From the NCBI GenBank assembly GCA_025331565.1, contig JAFREQ010000027.1, positions 1,240,001 to 1,304,000 of the forward strand: DNA of 64,000 nt, given 5' to 3'. Origin of the DNA: Holacanthus passer. Lineage: Eukaryota; Chordata; Actinopteri; Pomacanthidae. The notes below the pieces were generated by a model. That model saw only the letters and a program-made list of their open reading frames with translations. It searched no databases and had not been told where the DNA came from. Of this stretch, positions 23,092 to 37,100 are shown piece after piece (position 1 is the first letter of the stretch; each line of letters begins with the position of its first letter). Both the position numbers and the translations under genes were made by a program.

Positions 23092-24335
23092 TCTGAACAA
23101 ATGGCCTGACTGATGTTGAAGCCAATTTGTTTGCCCTGAAACCAAATTCTTTCCATTAAGGTGCTGGAATTTTCACCCCCATCAGCAACATGTCCTCTGA
23201 TTTATCTTTTTGTCAGAGGCACCATTCATTTTCTTTGTTTAGGCCCAGAAGAGTATCAGATCACTGTAGTCAAGTCAACTGTGGCAGTGAGTGATGTGTT
23301 GTCCTGAAACACAACCAGTTTCCCTCCAACTGAGAGCTACACTACTCATTTGGCAAAGAGAGAGAGGGGAGGGCGACTCAAGCGCTTCCTTTCCTTCTGG
23401 TCTGTGAGGATGAAGACTGGTTGGGTTTCCCCGTACTCATTTACCACATACACATAACATAACCACAACACACAACCATTTATTGTACATGTTAATAAAT
23501 CATCCTCTGGTGTTTGACTCAAACTACAATAGTCTAGCAGTTGAAGTTGAAAAGATTGTCCAGTGACTCAAATCTTAACCTTCTTAAAGTGTTAAGACCA
23601 CAAGATTTTCCAAGTAGCTCAGGCTTTACACATCTGTGATTCTCAACAGTTATGCAACAGAGCTACACTGATAAATCAACATGGTCATATATAAATATGC
23701 GACTTTGTTTATGTTATGTGTTTATGGATATATCAATACTCTTTTTTTTAAACTCTCAAATGTTGTATAACGGTTAATGAAACTGATTGAATGAAAGATC
23801 ATGTTATCTTTGCCGCCATCTTGGCTGTAAGCCTGGAGAGATCTGCACCCTACTGAGTGCACTCTTCTAGTTTTTATATTTGACAAATTCACTTTTCACC
23901 TTGTGGCCAAATGAGAGTCCACCTGATGCAGGAGCAGCAGAGAACCACTGCGACTCCAAAACAAAGGTTCAAATGTTAAATGAGACTATTTGTGAAAGAA
24001 TGTTTGAACCTGCAAGTCCTTGTTGTCTTTCTTAGTGTCCGGCCACATGAGCTCTTCTTGAGAATGAAAATGATACCAAACTGTGTAACAGAAGCTAAGC
24101 TGTGGGTGTAATGTCTCTGACCATTACACACCCCAGAGCCTGACTTCAAAGCCCTTCAAAAACAGAAAAAAGATAGGATTTGCCATTTCCCTCATTGTGC
24201 GCCTCTTTGACTGGGTACCCCTTCTCTTTTGATCTGTCGCACCCCTTAATTTCCCCTAATTTCAGATTGCCCATGACAACATGCATGACTACCTCTGTAT
24301 AATCCTGTCCTGTGTTGTTTTTGTTGCTCTCACAG

Positions 24336-24376
24336 CCCCATGGCCATCGCCGCCCCTCGCCCTCTGCCCCTGGGAG
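24336..24376 (+). other. Candidate extra 5' exon of FHDC1
   Basis: A pyrimidine-rich acceptor (TTTTTGTTGCTCTCACAG) precedes 41 GC-rich bases that end at GGGAG|GTAACC. An ATG at 24340 opens 12 codons and would hit a stop right after joining the next exon at 24637, so it would act as a short upstream frame in the 5' UTR. Its use is unproven. Confidence 0.25.
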
Positions 24377-24636
24377 GTAACCTTCAAAGGCTCTGCTCAG
24401 CACGATGGATGACCAGCTGAGTGATGGAGATGGACAGAATCAAAGGACACGCTCCCTTCATTTTGACTAGATGAAGGGACACCTACCTTCTTCCAGCAGT
24501 GAGGGGACGTGCTGCAGCATTTTATGTTCTTCACAGTGAACTGATGAACCTAAAAGAAAACAAATTACGTCTTTGGAAATTTGAAAAAGAGGAAACACTG
24601 ATCGGATATATTCAGTTTGTGTGTCATTCTTCTCAG

Positions 24637-25177
24637 CATAGAACTCAAATGCTGACTGCTTGTCCCTGTGATGCTTATTATGAGTTGTCCATCCTCAACC
24701 AATGAGCCAGAAAGCTGCAGCAGCGAGGGAAGCAGCTGCACCACCTCCTCCATCACCACCTCTGACCCATCCTCTATGTCCGGACACACTCACTCCACCC
24801 TGTCTTCCCTCACTGATGGCCCCGACACCTCCAAGCGTGAAGCTCCCCCGCCTCCTCCCCTGCCGCCCCCACCTCCAGGGGCACCCCCGCCCCCTCCTCC
24901 CCCGGCCACCACGTCCACCAACCACAACGCGAGGAAGAAACGCCGCGTCCGCAGCTTCTTCTGGAAGCCGATACCGGAGGAGAAGGTGCGAGGGAAGCCC
25001 AACATCTGGACGATGGCGGTGCGGCAGCAGCAGTACCAGATCGACGTTCGCTCGGTGGAGGAGCTGTTCGGGCAGCAGGAGGAGGCAGTGACGGGCATAC
25101 GTGGGCTGACGCCGGCCACTGGGACCTCAGCTCGTGTCTCCAGGTCCCGCTCCTTCAAGGAGAGCAGCAAGGATGAG
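24637..25177 (+). CDS. fhdc1: FHDC1 first coding exon (ATG at 24671)
   Basis: The probable acceptor TTCTTCTCAG ends at 24636. The exon encodes residues 1-169: a Ser/Thr-rich N-terminus, the polyproline FH1 and the start of FH2. After ELFGQQEE comes a stretch (about residues 138-169) that is longer than in my recollection of the mammalian protein and contains RVSRSRSFKES. The shadow frames at 24702-25091 (+) and 24790-25284 (-) come from the GC-rich proline codons. Confidence 0.93.
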
Positions 25178-28100
25178 GTGAGTGGTTGTTGTGAGTCTGT
25201 GACACGAGAAACACTGGAAAATTTGTCTTGAGAGTCAACAAAGATGATGGAGTTTAAAGTGCTGACACAGTGATTATGCACCAATCCTCTTAAGATTAAC
25301 GTGGCTCGTTGTCTGGGAAGTTGTTATAGTCAACACACAAGACTTGTCACTACAAGTACCTTTTAAGAATCTACATTATATGTTATATAACCTTTATTTA
25401 ATCAGGTAATTACGCTGAGATCAAGATCTCTTTTGCAATGGAGATCAGCAGAGGAAATGGGTCCATATAGAAGACACACAACAAACACAGACAGTCACAC
25501 AAGTGTGCACACAAAAGAGCATCAGAAGCAATCACAGGTCAAAAATTAAAAGTTTAAATTCATCCAATGGGACCAGATGTTAGTTCAGTATTACTCCTGA
25601 GGTATTAACATGTGTGTAGGTCAGGTTGTAATGGCTGACCTATGGGTTACTCTTAACCATAACCGATCTCTAACCATCTACATTCTAGGGTCACATTTTT
25701 GCACATGCGTCAAACAAACCAGGTTTCTGTTTCCATGAGACTCCAAGGACTGAGATCATTCCCTTGATTTAGTTCAGAGTAGTATAATAAAAAGTTTCTT
25801 TATTTGTGTTGTGTGCCAATGTTGTCACAGCTCTTTAGTTGCTGAACCTGAGGGAAGTGTTTTCATACTCAAGGTTTATATTTTTCCTTTTATTTCAAAA
25901 AAACACCTCACACACCATTAAGTCATTAAGCCTATTAATTACAGGCTTTGTCAGTCAGAGTCAAGATTCAGTCCTGAATCTTTCCTAATAATGGTCTAAT
26001 TAGTAATATTACATTATGGTGACTATACTGTTTACTGTCATTAAAAAGTTCAGATTCAGAAAATACACAAGCTTTTTAGTAGAAATATAGATGCCTCCAA
26101 ACTCATTCACTGCCATTGTTCTGTCAACATGTTACCTCAGGTCCTGAACGCACCACAGACGGGCTCAGAAAGTCCCAGATTCATAACCATACAATGCTCC
26201 AGTACATAACTCTACCCTGCTCCCACTGTATTAAGATATCCCTGCAGGGACGAGTTAGGTGACGGTGCTCAGTTACAGCTTTTCTGAGTATAAAAAATGA
26301 TTTGCATTCATGAGCGGAACAAAGGCACGCATGTGTCATTATGCACTCCTGGAAAGTAACATGTGAACTGTAAAGTAACACCTGCGTGAGGAGCGGAGAG
26401 ACTCATGTCACGAAATAACTCACCTGTGTGTCCCCACAGTGACTGACTGCAGCTGGTCAGACCTCAAAGTGTGAGCAGGAAGCAGTTGTTACTAAACGCT
26501 CCTCTGGGAGGTTTGAAACGCTGCCACCGTTTGAACACACAAGAACATACTGAATCTGTAGTTAGTACTGTTTGTGTATTATTTATTATATATGAAGTAT
26601 CCAAACCTGATGAGAGCATTTCATTATCAGATATGTCTTCATTATATTATCACTTTAAATTAATGTATTATTCATTGATTGTTTCGTCTATGAAATGTGA
26701 CAAATGCTCCTCACAAGCTTTTTAACTTTTTCTAAAATTGATATAATTAAATTCCTTCTTTCTTACATTATTATATTTATTCATTTTATTCTTTTTTTAA
26801 CTCTTTTGTTTTTACTGTTATGTAAAGGGAAACGGGCAAAACAAGAATTTCGTTGTATGATGTGTTTTTACTATACATACGACAATAAACTTCTTGAATC
26901 TTAGAGCACAAGCTGATGTCCTCAAATGACCCAAAGATCTTCTGATGATCATACAGAGAAAAGCGGAAAATTTTAAATATATAATCGTTTTCTGTTAATT
27001 TCAGCACTGTATGAAATACAGTATGTCTTTGAATACTTGTGTTCCTCCTCCCCACCTGTGCTCATCATCTTGAATTCAAACCAGCAGAAGTGTCTAATTG
27101 CTATGTAAAAAGCTGCAATTAGGTCTTCTGAGGGAGCCTTTTTAAATATGTACATACTGGACAGTCTGTAGGTAACTCAAAGCAACAACAAGCAGGAGTG
27201 GTTAGAAGACGAGAGGGAGTGGGTTCATGCATGTGTGTTTCATTATGTTTTGTATGTATGATTTATGGTGTCTTTGATTTGTTTTCAGATCAGCATCCTC
27301 GACTCCAAGAGGGGGATGAATGTTGGCATTTTCCTGAAGCAGTTTAAGAAGTAAGTCTTCCTCCTGCTTCACTACCTGAGGGAAGAGCTGCTTACGTAAA
27401 GCTCAGTGGAGTCTGTACAGATTGGTGACAAATGAAAGGAAAACAACAACACGAAATGTCTCAGTGAGCCTCAAAGTCTCTGGAGTCTAATAAGACTTGT
27501 TATTCCCTCATTTAGTGTTTGGATGAAAAAGTAAGAAAACTCACATTGCTTGCACTCCAGACGTGTGATGCACAGGAGCGCCGGATCATGAATCCTTGAC
27601 TGTGACAGGACCAAAAAAATCCAGCACGCTCTGTCCATCACTTGTCCTCATTTTATGCATGACTGGATTTTACCTGCTGAAGGTCACAGCACCAGAATGT
27701 TCTTAATAAAGTGAGAACACGTTATCAGTTCGTCTGGATGGGCCGATGTACGCTGCTGCTGTGTGGCCTTGAACAGCCGAGGTGGTTCGCATCATTTTTG
27801 TACAAACCATTTATGTTTCTCCACTCGTTTACTCATTTGTCACTGGTCTGCATTTACAACCTGATTCCAGAAAAGTTGTGGCGCTGTGCAAAACATAAAT
27901 AAAACAGAATGTGATCATTTGATAATCCTTTTTGACTTATACTCAATTGAAAACAGCACAAAGACTATATATTTAATGTTTGTCCTCCTCAACTTCATTG
28001 ATTTTTGTAATTCTGAATCTGATGGCAGCAACATGTTTCAAACAAGTTGGGACAGGAGCAACAAAAGACTGTGAAAGTTGTGGACTGATTGAAAACACCT

Positions 28101-31100
28101 GTTTGGATCAGTCCACAGGTAAACAGGTTCATTGGTAACAGGTGATAGTATCATGACTGGGTATGAAAGGTTCATCCTGGAAAGACTCAGTCGTTCACAA
28201 GCGAGGATGGAGAGAGGTTCAACACTTGTGAACACATGATTGTAGAAAGGAGATTAATACATGGGCTCAGGAACACAATGATTACAGTCTATTTTTATTT
28301 ACACAGGGTCCCAACTTTTTTGGAACTGGTTGTACAGTATAGTTGTGATATTTCTGTGGGAGAGTGCAATGAAACAGTTTTAGAGGTGTCAGTCTTAAAA
28401 TCCAAATTATGAGGCCACAGCAGCGAAGAATAAGGAGTACAGTGTCTGGGAGAAGGAGGCTGGTGAACTTATGTACAATTTGGCAGACACTTTCAAAATT
28501 TTAGTTTAGCCACTTAAGAGTAGCCACAACTACTGAGAACAGAAATATTTGGTCATTATGAGGACGGCAGTGAGCTTTCCAACTTTTCTTTTCTTCATCA
28601 CACAGTTTTCTCTATGATGAATGAACACTTGGAAAAACAAGTAAATGATCCCAAAGTATTTTGAGAGTCAGGAGAGACGGAATAATATCAGAGGTTTTCC
28701 TACTTCATGCACCAGATTTGATTATAGTGCATTTCAGCTGTTCGCACTGATGCCCCAGAGATATTAAACCCAACACTAATGGTATTGGTAATGGTAAAAC
28801 CTTCTCAGTTTCAGTTTGTTTTTTTGTGCCTGACTGAGGAAGAATCCATTAAAAACCCTTATAACTGAGGGAGATTAGGGTCAGAATCTGTTTCTCTAAT
28901 AAGCTTTCTTAGCTCTCCATTGTTTATAATTAAGTGGTTCGGGAAATCTCGAGGTGTGTTCGATCGGACTCGGCATCGTGCTGCATAAAGTCGTGTGGAG
29001 CGGAGTAGAGTCTGTTTTGCATGACAGTGTATTTGCATGGCTCCCCATTGTATTTCAATGACATTTGACTGTCGGCCATACAGTCAGGACTGAGCATGAG
29101 CCGATAGTGTTTACTTTTGCTTGTGCCTTCAATATGTTATTCATCCTCTGTCCTTCAATCGAATTTCAAAGTGCAGAACTCATCATGCAGGATTCAATAA
29201 ATTAAGGCTCATAGGTAGTATGATGCTCTTTCTTAGTAACGGTAAAACAAAAGTAAAAGCAATGAACAGAAACAGATTTTGGTGTCTTTTCAATTCTGTG
29301 TCTGTAAATTCCCATTTTGTTTTTTTCTTTTAACGATATCCTCAATGTTTGCATAGAAATACAGGAGGCTCCTGGATGATTTAACAATACTATATGTTTA
29401 TGTTTTGTCCATCAGTTTTAACTCTTTCAACCCTCTTTTTGAGAAATGCTCTTTTTGTCTATTTGGTATGTTTGATTGATCTAAATATTACAATACCCAT
29501 GAGCCTTAGCTGCTGATGCTGTGGAGAAGATGCCACAACACCACATCATATTTAAATACATGCCTTATGGACTCACAATGCAAATTTTAAGTTTGTAGTT
29601 ATTTTAAGTGTAAGATCAAACAGTTTCTTAACATACTGAAAAAAAAGAAAAGACAAAGAGAAGATGATAATATAAAATAAATGAAACAACAAAAAAGCTG
29701 ATCTGAGCTGCTGAATGTTTTATCATGTTTTTAGAAACTGAAATCTCTTCAGCTAATTTTTTCTAACACAGTTGCTCAACATTTGTACTAATGATTCAAC
29801 TGAGTTAAGCCTTGAAGTGCTCTAACTGTAAGTCACCTGAGATTTCTTTCTTTCTTCATAATCAATGTTGGATGTCAGTCGGAGTCTCTCTACTCTCTGC
29901 CTCCAAATAACAAATGCTTTATGTCAGCACAGAATGAACCATGCAGCAGTCGATAAAGTTATGATCTGAAATACCACAAACCATAAAAGTCTTATATAGT
30001 AACAACCATATACTCTGTAGTGTCTAAAAATAGTATACAACATAATTTGATCCAATATCATAATCAAACTGTGGCCTCAAGAGTTGAATAAACATGTATC
30101 TGATACCGTCAGTGAATATCAATCTCATAAAGGTGACATTTATTCCAGAGCCACTGTACCTGGTTACATCATATCGTCAGGTATCGGCTTACTGGATATT
30201 GTCCTTGAAGGTTTTCTAATAGTCGTCTTTTATAGCCATGATGTAATTGGGAATTGTGTTTCAGCGCTACAGACTTTATCGTAGATAAATGTCACTAGAA
30301 GTAATGAGACATGAGCTCAGCTGGAGAGGATGTTGCTCTTTTACCTGTGTTGTCATTGTCAGTATTTTTGCTTCGTTTAGCCTGTAAATGAAGCCAGACA
30401 GGGACAATTGACTCCTTGAGTAACAGTCGGATTTGGTGCCTTTGTAATCACGAGGGAGCATTAAAAGAGAGCACCTGCGCCATTTATCATCGAATTAATT
30501 GAAATGAACTGTTTGTCTTCCAGGTCCAACCGCTCTATTGTTGAAGACATACGACAAGGAGAAGGGAAGATCTATGGAGCCGAGCTGCTCAAAGACCTGC
30601 TGAAGCTGCTGCCCGACGCAGAGGAGGTCTGTGTTTGTGAACGTCTTTGACTAAACCTGATGATAAAAGACGGTGAATGCAGATAGAAAACAATGTGGCC
30701 TGCTGAGCTTCCTCTTGCTCTTTCTTTCCGACAGATCAAGAAACTTAAGGCCTTTAAAGGAGACCCAGACAAGCTGACGCTGGTTGATTCCTTTATGTAC
30801 CTCTTGATCCAGGTGCCTCGGTGAGTAGATTTCAATGGTGTGTACATAATGTACTTTCAGAGAAATAGGAAATCACGTGTTTGATAGTCAGTGAAAGAAG
30901 AAAGGCTTTACTCTGTCCAGATGAATTTGCATTTTGTGGGGAACAAACATGTACAGCTCTCCTCTTTCATATGTTTGTATGTATTTACTTGTGCATGTTA
31001 ATGAATGATTTTGAATGTAACGTACCAGAATTTGCAAAGATTATCAGCAGGATGGGGAAGTTGCACAATGATTGGCATAAAAATAGTCCTCTCAGAGAGT

Positions 31101-34100
31101 ATTAAATATGGTAACATTACTTTTTAAATGAGTAAGTATCTGGATTCTATCCCTCCTGTTTCGCCATCCATAATCCCGAGCATTTAACAGAGAAAATAAT
31201 GTTGAGGCTTATTTGCAGAACCTTATCCAGTCCTTTCAAAGACGCCCATCTTATCACAATCTACAGATGAGATCCACCTCACAGATTTAACCGCTCTCTC
31301 CTTCCTCTCCTGCAGCTTCGAGGTTCGCATCGAGGCCATTGTCCTCCGCGAAGAGTTCTTTCCTTCCTGTGCTGTAATGAGCCACGAGATCGATGTCGTC
31401 CGCGTCGCCACTAAAGGTAATAACACACAGGCTCGGCCGCCTTCACACACACACACACACACACACACAGAGTCACATGTGCTCAGACAGGTGACCCAGT
31501 TATTTGAGCTGTCAGCGGTGCCCAACAAAAAGTAGGAATGTGTCACCTGAGAAACAGTGATGTGGGGACAGAATAGAAAGACAAGGCTGTAATCTTTGTA
31601 CTGTTTTGAGTGCTCTAATGTTTTTGTATGAAACATGATATGATACAAAATTCATAATTTACTATAAGAGTTTAGATTTTTTTGTTTTCCTTCAGGAGAC
31701 AGTTAATCGCTGAGCAGCTGCAGAATAACAGCAGGAGATTCATCTAGTGTTTTAATATGTAACTGACCAACATCGTCATCCGTACGGCCACAACACTGAT
31801 GTGGCTGGAAAAGTCCTGTGCTCCTGTAAAACACATACAGAGCTCACACGCATGTATCCACATCCCTTAAAACATATTCTGAATGATTATGAACTGACCA
31901 AGAAACTGCGAAAAATAATATAAACAGCTTTTTTTTTGAGTCTGTGTCATTTTAGCTGAGTCACACTTGCCTCTCTGGGTTTTATTGGATTTTCTTAAAC
32001 CCTCTTCTACAGTACTGTGACCTTTTCACTGCATTGCAGAACAGATCAGCTAAACACAACATGGGACAAATTAAGTTTGTTGATACCATTTATCGCAGAC
32101 TTTCAACTGTATTTAACATTTACCCTCACTGTTAGTACTAAAAGTTCAATGGTCTAAATGCAAAACAAAATTTCAGTCAACTTGCTATGAATTTGCAGTA
32201 GACTGTCCTTATGACTGCAGATAGTTGTTCTGTGTAGTGGCGGTAAATGAAAGGGAAGTAGTTCGTAATGTGCCAATGGAATCTGCTCTGGATTCTCTGA
32301 TTGAGTTTATATTGATCTCTTCCTATAGAGCTGATGAGCTGCGAGGAGCTTCATGCCATTCTGCATCTGGTGCTGCAGGCAGGAAACATCATGAACGCTG
32401 TAAGTCCGACAGTCCTGAACACTTGATACATTAACATCACTGTCCTGTATGTCTGAGTTAAAGGATGAGGCTCACGTTATTTTACATATTGACAATGTGA
32501 CAGTTTGTCTCTGAAAACCAACGATAAGTTGATAGAAAGAAAATTAATCACCAGCTATTTTGATAATCGATTTATCGTTTCAGTCATGAGTTTCAAGCAA
32601 AAAATATCAAACATTTGCTGGTTGTCATTTATGATAATAAATGAATGGTCTTTTCATGAGATTTGTTGTCACTAAGAAAAACCTACAACATCCTTATCCA
32701 GAAACATTTTGATCTGTTTCTGTGAGGTTTTTTCATTGGTCCCTCTGTGGTTCTCAGGGCGGCTACGCAGGAAACGCCGTGGGCTTCAAGCTGTCGTCCC
32801 TCCTCTCGTTGGCCGACACCAAGGCCAACAAGCCGGGGATGAACCTGCTGCACTTTGTTGCCATGGTTGGTTGAAAGCTTCAGTTATACACGATGCAAAC
32901 AATACAATGAAGACATGAACTGTGTTGTGTAATCTAATGCAAAACAGCAAAGTCAATCAACACTTCTGGCTTCACACAGTTACTGTTTGGTGTTTGTTAG
33001 GTTACTTATTGGGTCAAACCTCTACTGTCCAGTATATATAAGAATAATAATATGAGGTTTTCTTGTGTTTTTGAAGCCATTAATGTGTATATTCAACACC
33101 ATGAAGAAGTTAATGTACTGAAAGTAAGCTTTATGTCGTGGAGACATTGCTCAGTTATCTCTCAGGATAACTAGACGTCCTTTTAATATTTATTATTAGA
33201 AAGCCTCTGGTCTGTCCTGGTTATTACAGTTAAATCACACCAAACTTCAAATGTGTGAAATTAAAATCAAAATAAGGGGGACACATATTTCAGACATTTG
33301 TCAGAGGCAAAGAGTTAGTTTATGTAAATCTTTCACAGCAGGGGTGCTTGAATAAACAGCGTCCAAACACTCAGACTGTAGGAGGGCAGGTGGACAGCAG
33401 ATGGTGACAGGAAACAGAAAAGAGCCAAGAGAGTCTGGCCAAGCGCTTACATAACCAAACAAAGAGTCGCCCTTCACTCTGCAACGATGCCACTTTGGTG
33501 ACAAACAAATTTGCGTCTCTTCAAACAGGAGGCGAAGAAGAAAGACGAGAAGCTGCTCAAGTTTCCAGAGAAACTTCAGGACGTCCAGAGTGCAGCCAGG
33601 TAAACTGCTGCTGACATTTTTGGACAAAGTTGTAAACATATTAATGTCAGTTTTTTCCTCAAAGGGAATGATGGTATCAATTGAGGTCTTCCAGCAAAGG
33701 GTTTTCAGTTTCACCAAACTTAATTTTAATTTTAATAAGTTTTACCACTGAAGACAAAACTGGGCCTGTATTCATCACATTGCTGTACCAGCTTCATGCT
33801 TTAACAACACTTTTTTTACACTCAGTGACCTCTGACAAAATCATTAGTCATTTTAGGTTTGTAGTTCTTTTTTGTTTAATTTCTGTTTGCTGTAAATGAT
33901 GAAACGGGTGAACAACCATTTGTTCAAAAGTGAGGTTTTATCATTTTTATTTATCACTAAATAGACAACAGCATCCAGCCTCTTTGCTCAAGCTGACATC
34001 TAAGTTAAGTGCAGCACTTTGAGAGTCATTTTCAGAGCGCAGTGTGATGCTGGTGGATGTCAGGCTCTGTCAGCCTCACAAGGTCGTCTCTGTGTGGAGT

Positions 34101-37100
34101 CAGTCCAGCTCCTGCACCAGAGAGCCAAGACCACTCCTCCCTCCCTCCTCCCTCAGGATCTGAGAACACATTTTTTCTCAGCGGTCCTGTCTTCACCTTT
34201 AACAGCTGACAGCCTGACATTGCATTCAGCAAATTGCTGTCAAATATTGTCACACTAAGCAGCGTTATGAGGACAATGCGCAGTCAGCAATGTGATTATT
34301 ATGTATAATCTCCAAAACTGTTTTCCTCATCTGAATCCTGCTGCTGTTTTCATGTAGAATCTCAGTGGAAAACATCGAGGTGGAGTTTTCCTCCTTATAT
34401 GTTCGGATTAAATCCCTGGAGGAGAAGGTTCAAGGAGACCAGGAGCTGCTGCAGCAGCTGGAGCCCTTTCTGCAGGTGAAGCAGCAGTAGTTATGTAATA
34501 CATTATATATAGAGACAGACATACAGAAAGTTGGATCCAGGCCACTGTGCATTTCTGCACTGCTGACTCAAGTGCTAGAGATAATGACATCCATAAAAGT
34601 GTATAACATCTTATAGATAAAAAATACGTGTGCCTGATTTCTCAGAGCTCAGCACGGACGCTTCAGGACCTGAAGAGGCGCAGGCTGGATCTGCGAAAAG
34701 AGGGAAACGCTCTCATCGATTTCTTTTGTGAAGACAAGGACACCTTTAAACTGGACGAGTGCTTCCGCATCTTTCAAGACTTCTGCATCAAGTTCAAGAA
34801 AGCGGTCAAGGTCAGTTCTAGTGAAAGGTTTACTACAGTTTTTCATAGTTTTGAGCCTCATTCCCATAGGTAGTTGATTGCTGAGATCTGGGAACACATC
34901 AACATTGCTAAATAGAAGAAACTGGACAGGAAACACAAGGAGACAATACAGGTCAACTTCTGCTTTAACATAATCGTCCCCACAGAGAAAATTGTCTCAC
35001 AGCCAGATAAAACACAGAATGACTTCCTGATCTATCATTGATCTAATGTACATCCAACTGGGAAATATCCATTAAGATGAATGACTTTAGAAGGAAAAAA
35101 AGATGCTTGAAATAAAGTTTTCTAAACTGTTTTATGTTACCATCATTTATTTCTTCCTGCCTCTAAACCTTTCTCCCTCTTCTTCTCAGGACAACACGGA
35201 TCGTGAGTTGAAGGAAGCAGCCAGACAGCGTCGTCTCAGAGAGTTGGAGGAAAAGCGTTTTGCTTGGTCGGGTGCAGATCAGAGTGGCGTGTTTGGTCGG
35301 AGCAGCAGTGAGAACGACGTGGAGATGCTCACCAAGGAAGGCCTGCTGGACTTCTTCCAGCAGAGGTCTCATAGCCCACACAGCCCACTGGGACGCTCAG
35401 CCAGCGCCCGCCGCCACCGTCACACCATGACCTCCATCGCGGACCGAGAACTCCAAGGATACCTGGAGCTATTTGGAGGCACCGGGAGTCCCACGGACTA
35501 TTCCAAGTTTAACAGCCTACCTCGGTCGGGCCGCGCCATGCAGCGGAGGACGACCCCCTGGATCTTAGCCCAGGACGACAACCGCGAGCTGGGCTGCGAC
35601 AGACATGTGACGTCTCCACGTGCAGAGACCGAGCCCATCAGCCCTCTGGCCAGGTTTTCCTCCTCTGGGCTGAATGACAATGATCCATACAACAACAACA
35701 ACATTTACTCATCTGTGTCAGAGGGCAGCGCTCTGCCTCGTTCCTTTTGTGTCTTTCAGAAGCCCGCCCAACTTCCCAACCCAACAATTACCGGCCACAT
35801 GAATGTTAGTGTGGAGAAGCACACTTTAGTTCGAGGTCCTCAGGCTTTTGACCTACCGAGTCCAAACAATAACAGTAATCATATGCACTTTGTCAACCAG
35901 GGGGATGTTGTGGTGACTGATCTGGAAAAGGAGAGACATTCACCTCCCATAAGTCTGGACAACCTCCCACATGGTAAAGTTTTAGAAAGAGGAGCAGATC
36001 CCAAGGAAGCATGGGACGGGAAATTAGATCCTCCCATGCAGGCTGGGGTCTCTCCTGAGAGCGAGAAAGAAGAAGAGGACAACAGTACAGTTTCATCAAC
36101 AACCTGTGATACTCCCCTCCCACTGGACACCTCTGTATCCAATAAGAAACCAATGTTTTATATACTAGACTGCACAGAAACAGACTGCTCCGTCACCTTG
36201 GATTACTCTGAGGTTGAAAGCTCGTCTCTAACCAAAGAGGGACTTTTCAGAATGACTGACTGCAGCAAAGATCAGGAGAGCCACCAAGATCCGAGCTCTC
36301 TGTCCTCTAACCTGGAGTCCATGTCTCCCAACGACCAGTCTGTTTCAACCAATGAGCTTTCTGCGCCAAAATCTGTGGACGCGGCATCCATGACTCCGTC
36401 CGCCACCACAGAGGAGTGGGACACGGAGAGCTGTGACACCGCCGAGGGGAAACAAGGTGCAGAGAAAGATGCACAGAGAAGCAGCAGGAAACCAGCACAT
36501 GCAAAGAGCAAGGCTAACAAAGCGACAAAGTCCGGTGGAGGTCGCGGTGTGCGAACGTTGACCAGCAGCGAGAGCCAGGGCATGAGGAAGGTGGTGCCCA
36601 TTAGCAAGCTCACGAGGACAGGCAGCAGCAAGAGAACAGAGGTGCATGACGGTGGAGAGTCACGCCGGCCTCTTCGAGACCAGAGCACCCCAGCAAGAGG
36701 ACGGAGCGAGAAGACCTCGAGGCCTCTGCGACACTCCAGCCTGCCTCCCGACGAGTCAAAAGCTCAGAGAGGGAGCAGCTTCATTTCGAGATGGGCCCGC
36801 GATTCAACCCCGAGAAAGGCCTCCATCCACAAGCCCAGCGCCAAACCCCTGAGGAACATCCCCAAGCCTGCACCTGAGGAGAAGATGTGCCGCTCCACCA
36901 TGAGAGCCCTGGCTCAGGCCCAGGCTCAGGCCCAGGCTCAGGCCCAGGCTGCAGCTTCCTCTGAGAACAGCAGCTCTCACACACTCAGCGCAAAAAACTC
37001 CTCCGACGTCCCCAGCTTCGCCCGCAACACCGTCGCTTCATCCTCCAGGACCAAGAAGGAGCTGGGCCCCCCGTCCGTCCCCTCCACCCCGTCTCGCAGC

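Larger units (their letters stand above)
11462..24636 (+). other. fhdc1: Presumed FHDC1 intron 1
   Basis: About 13 kb between the putative first exon and the first coding exon, without a recognisable protein gene. It contains the repeats listed separately, a GC-richer stretch at 12770-12905 with a full CRE, and an unexplained GC-richer open frame at 20097-20381. Long parts (for example 15050-16100 and 16600-19200) show nothing I can name. Confidence 0.5.

Noticed and set aside
24702..25091. 129-codon frame overlapping the first FHDC1 coding exon
   Set aside because: It is the alternate reading of the proline- and GC-rich FHDC1 codons; the true frame is fixed by FH2 homology and splice phase.
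24790..25284. 164-codon minus-strand frame with a Gly-rich stretch
   Set aside because: It is the antisense of the polyproline FH1 tract; low complexity explains the absence of stops.
35103..35189. N-terminal 29 codons of the long frame before the last FHDC1 exon, looking like a signal peptide
   Set aside because: They are the T-rich polypyrimidine tract of the intron; the acceptor CTTCTTCTCAG ends at 35189.
36272..36688. 138-codon minus-strand frame with Leu/Val-rich stretches
   Set aside because: Antisense shadow of the Ser/Thr-rich FHDC1 tail codons.
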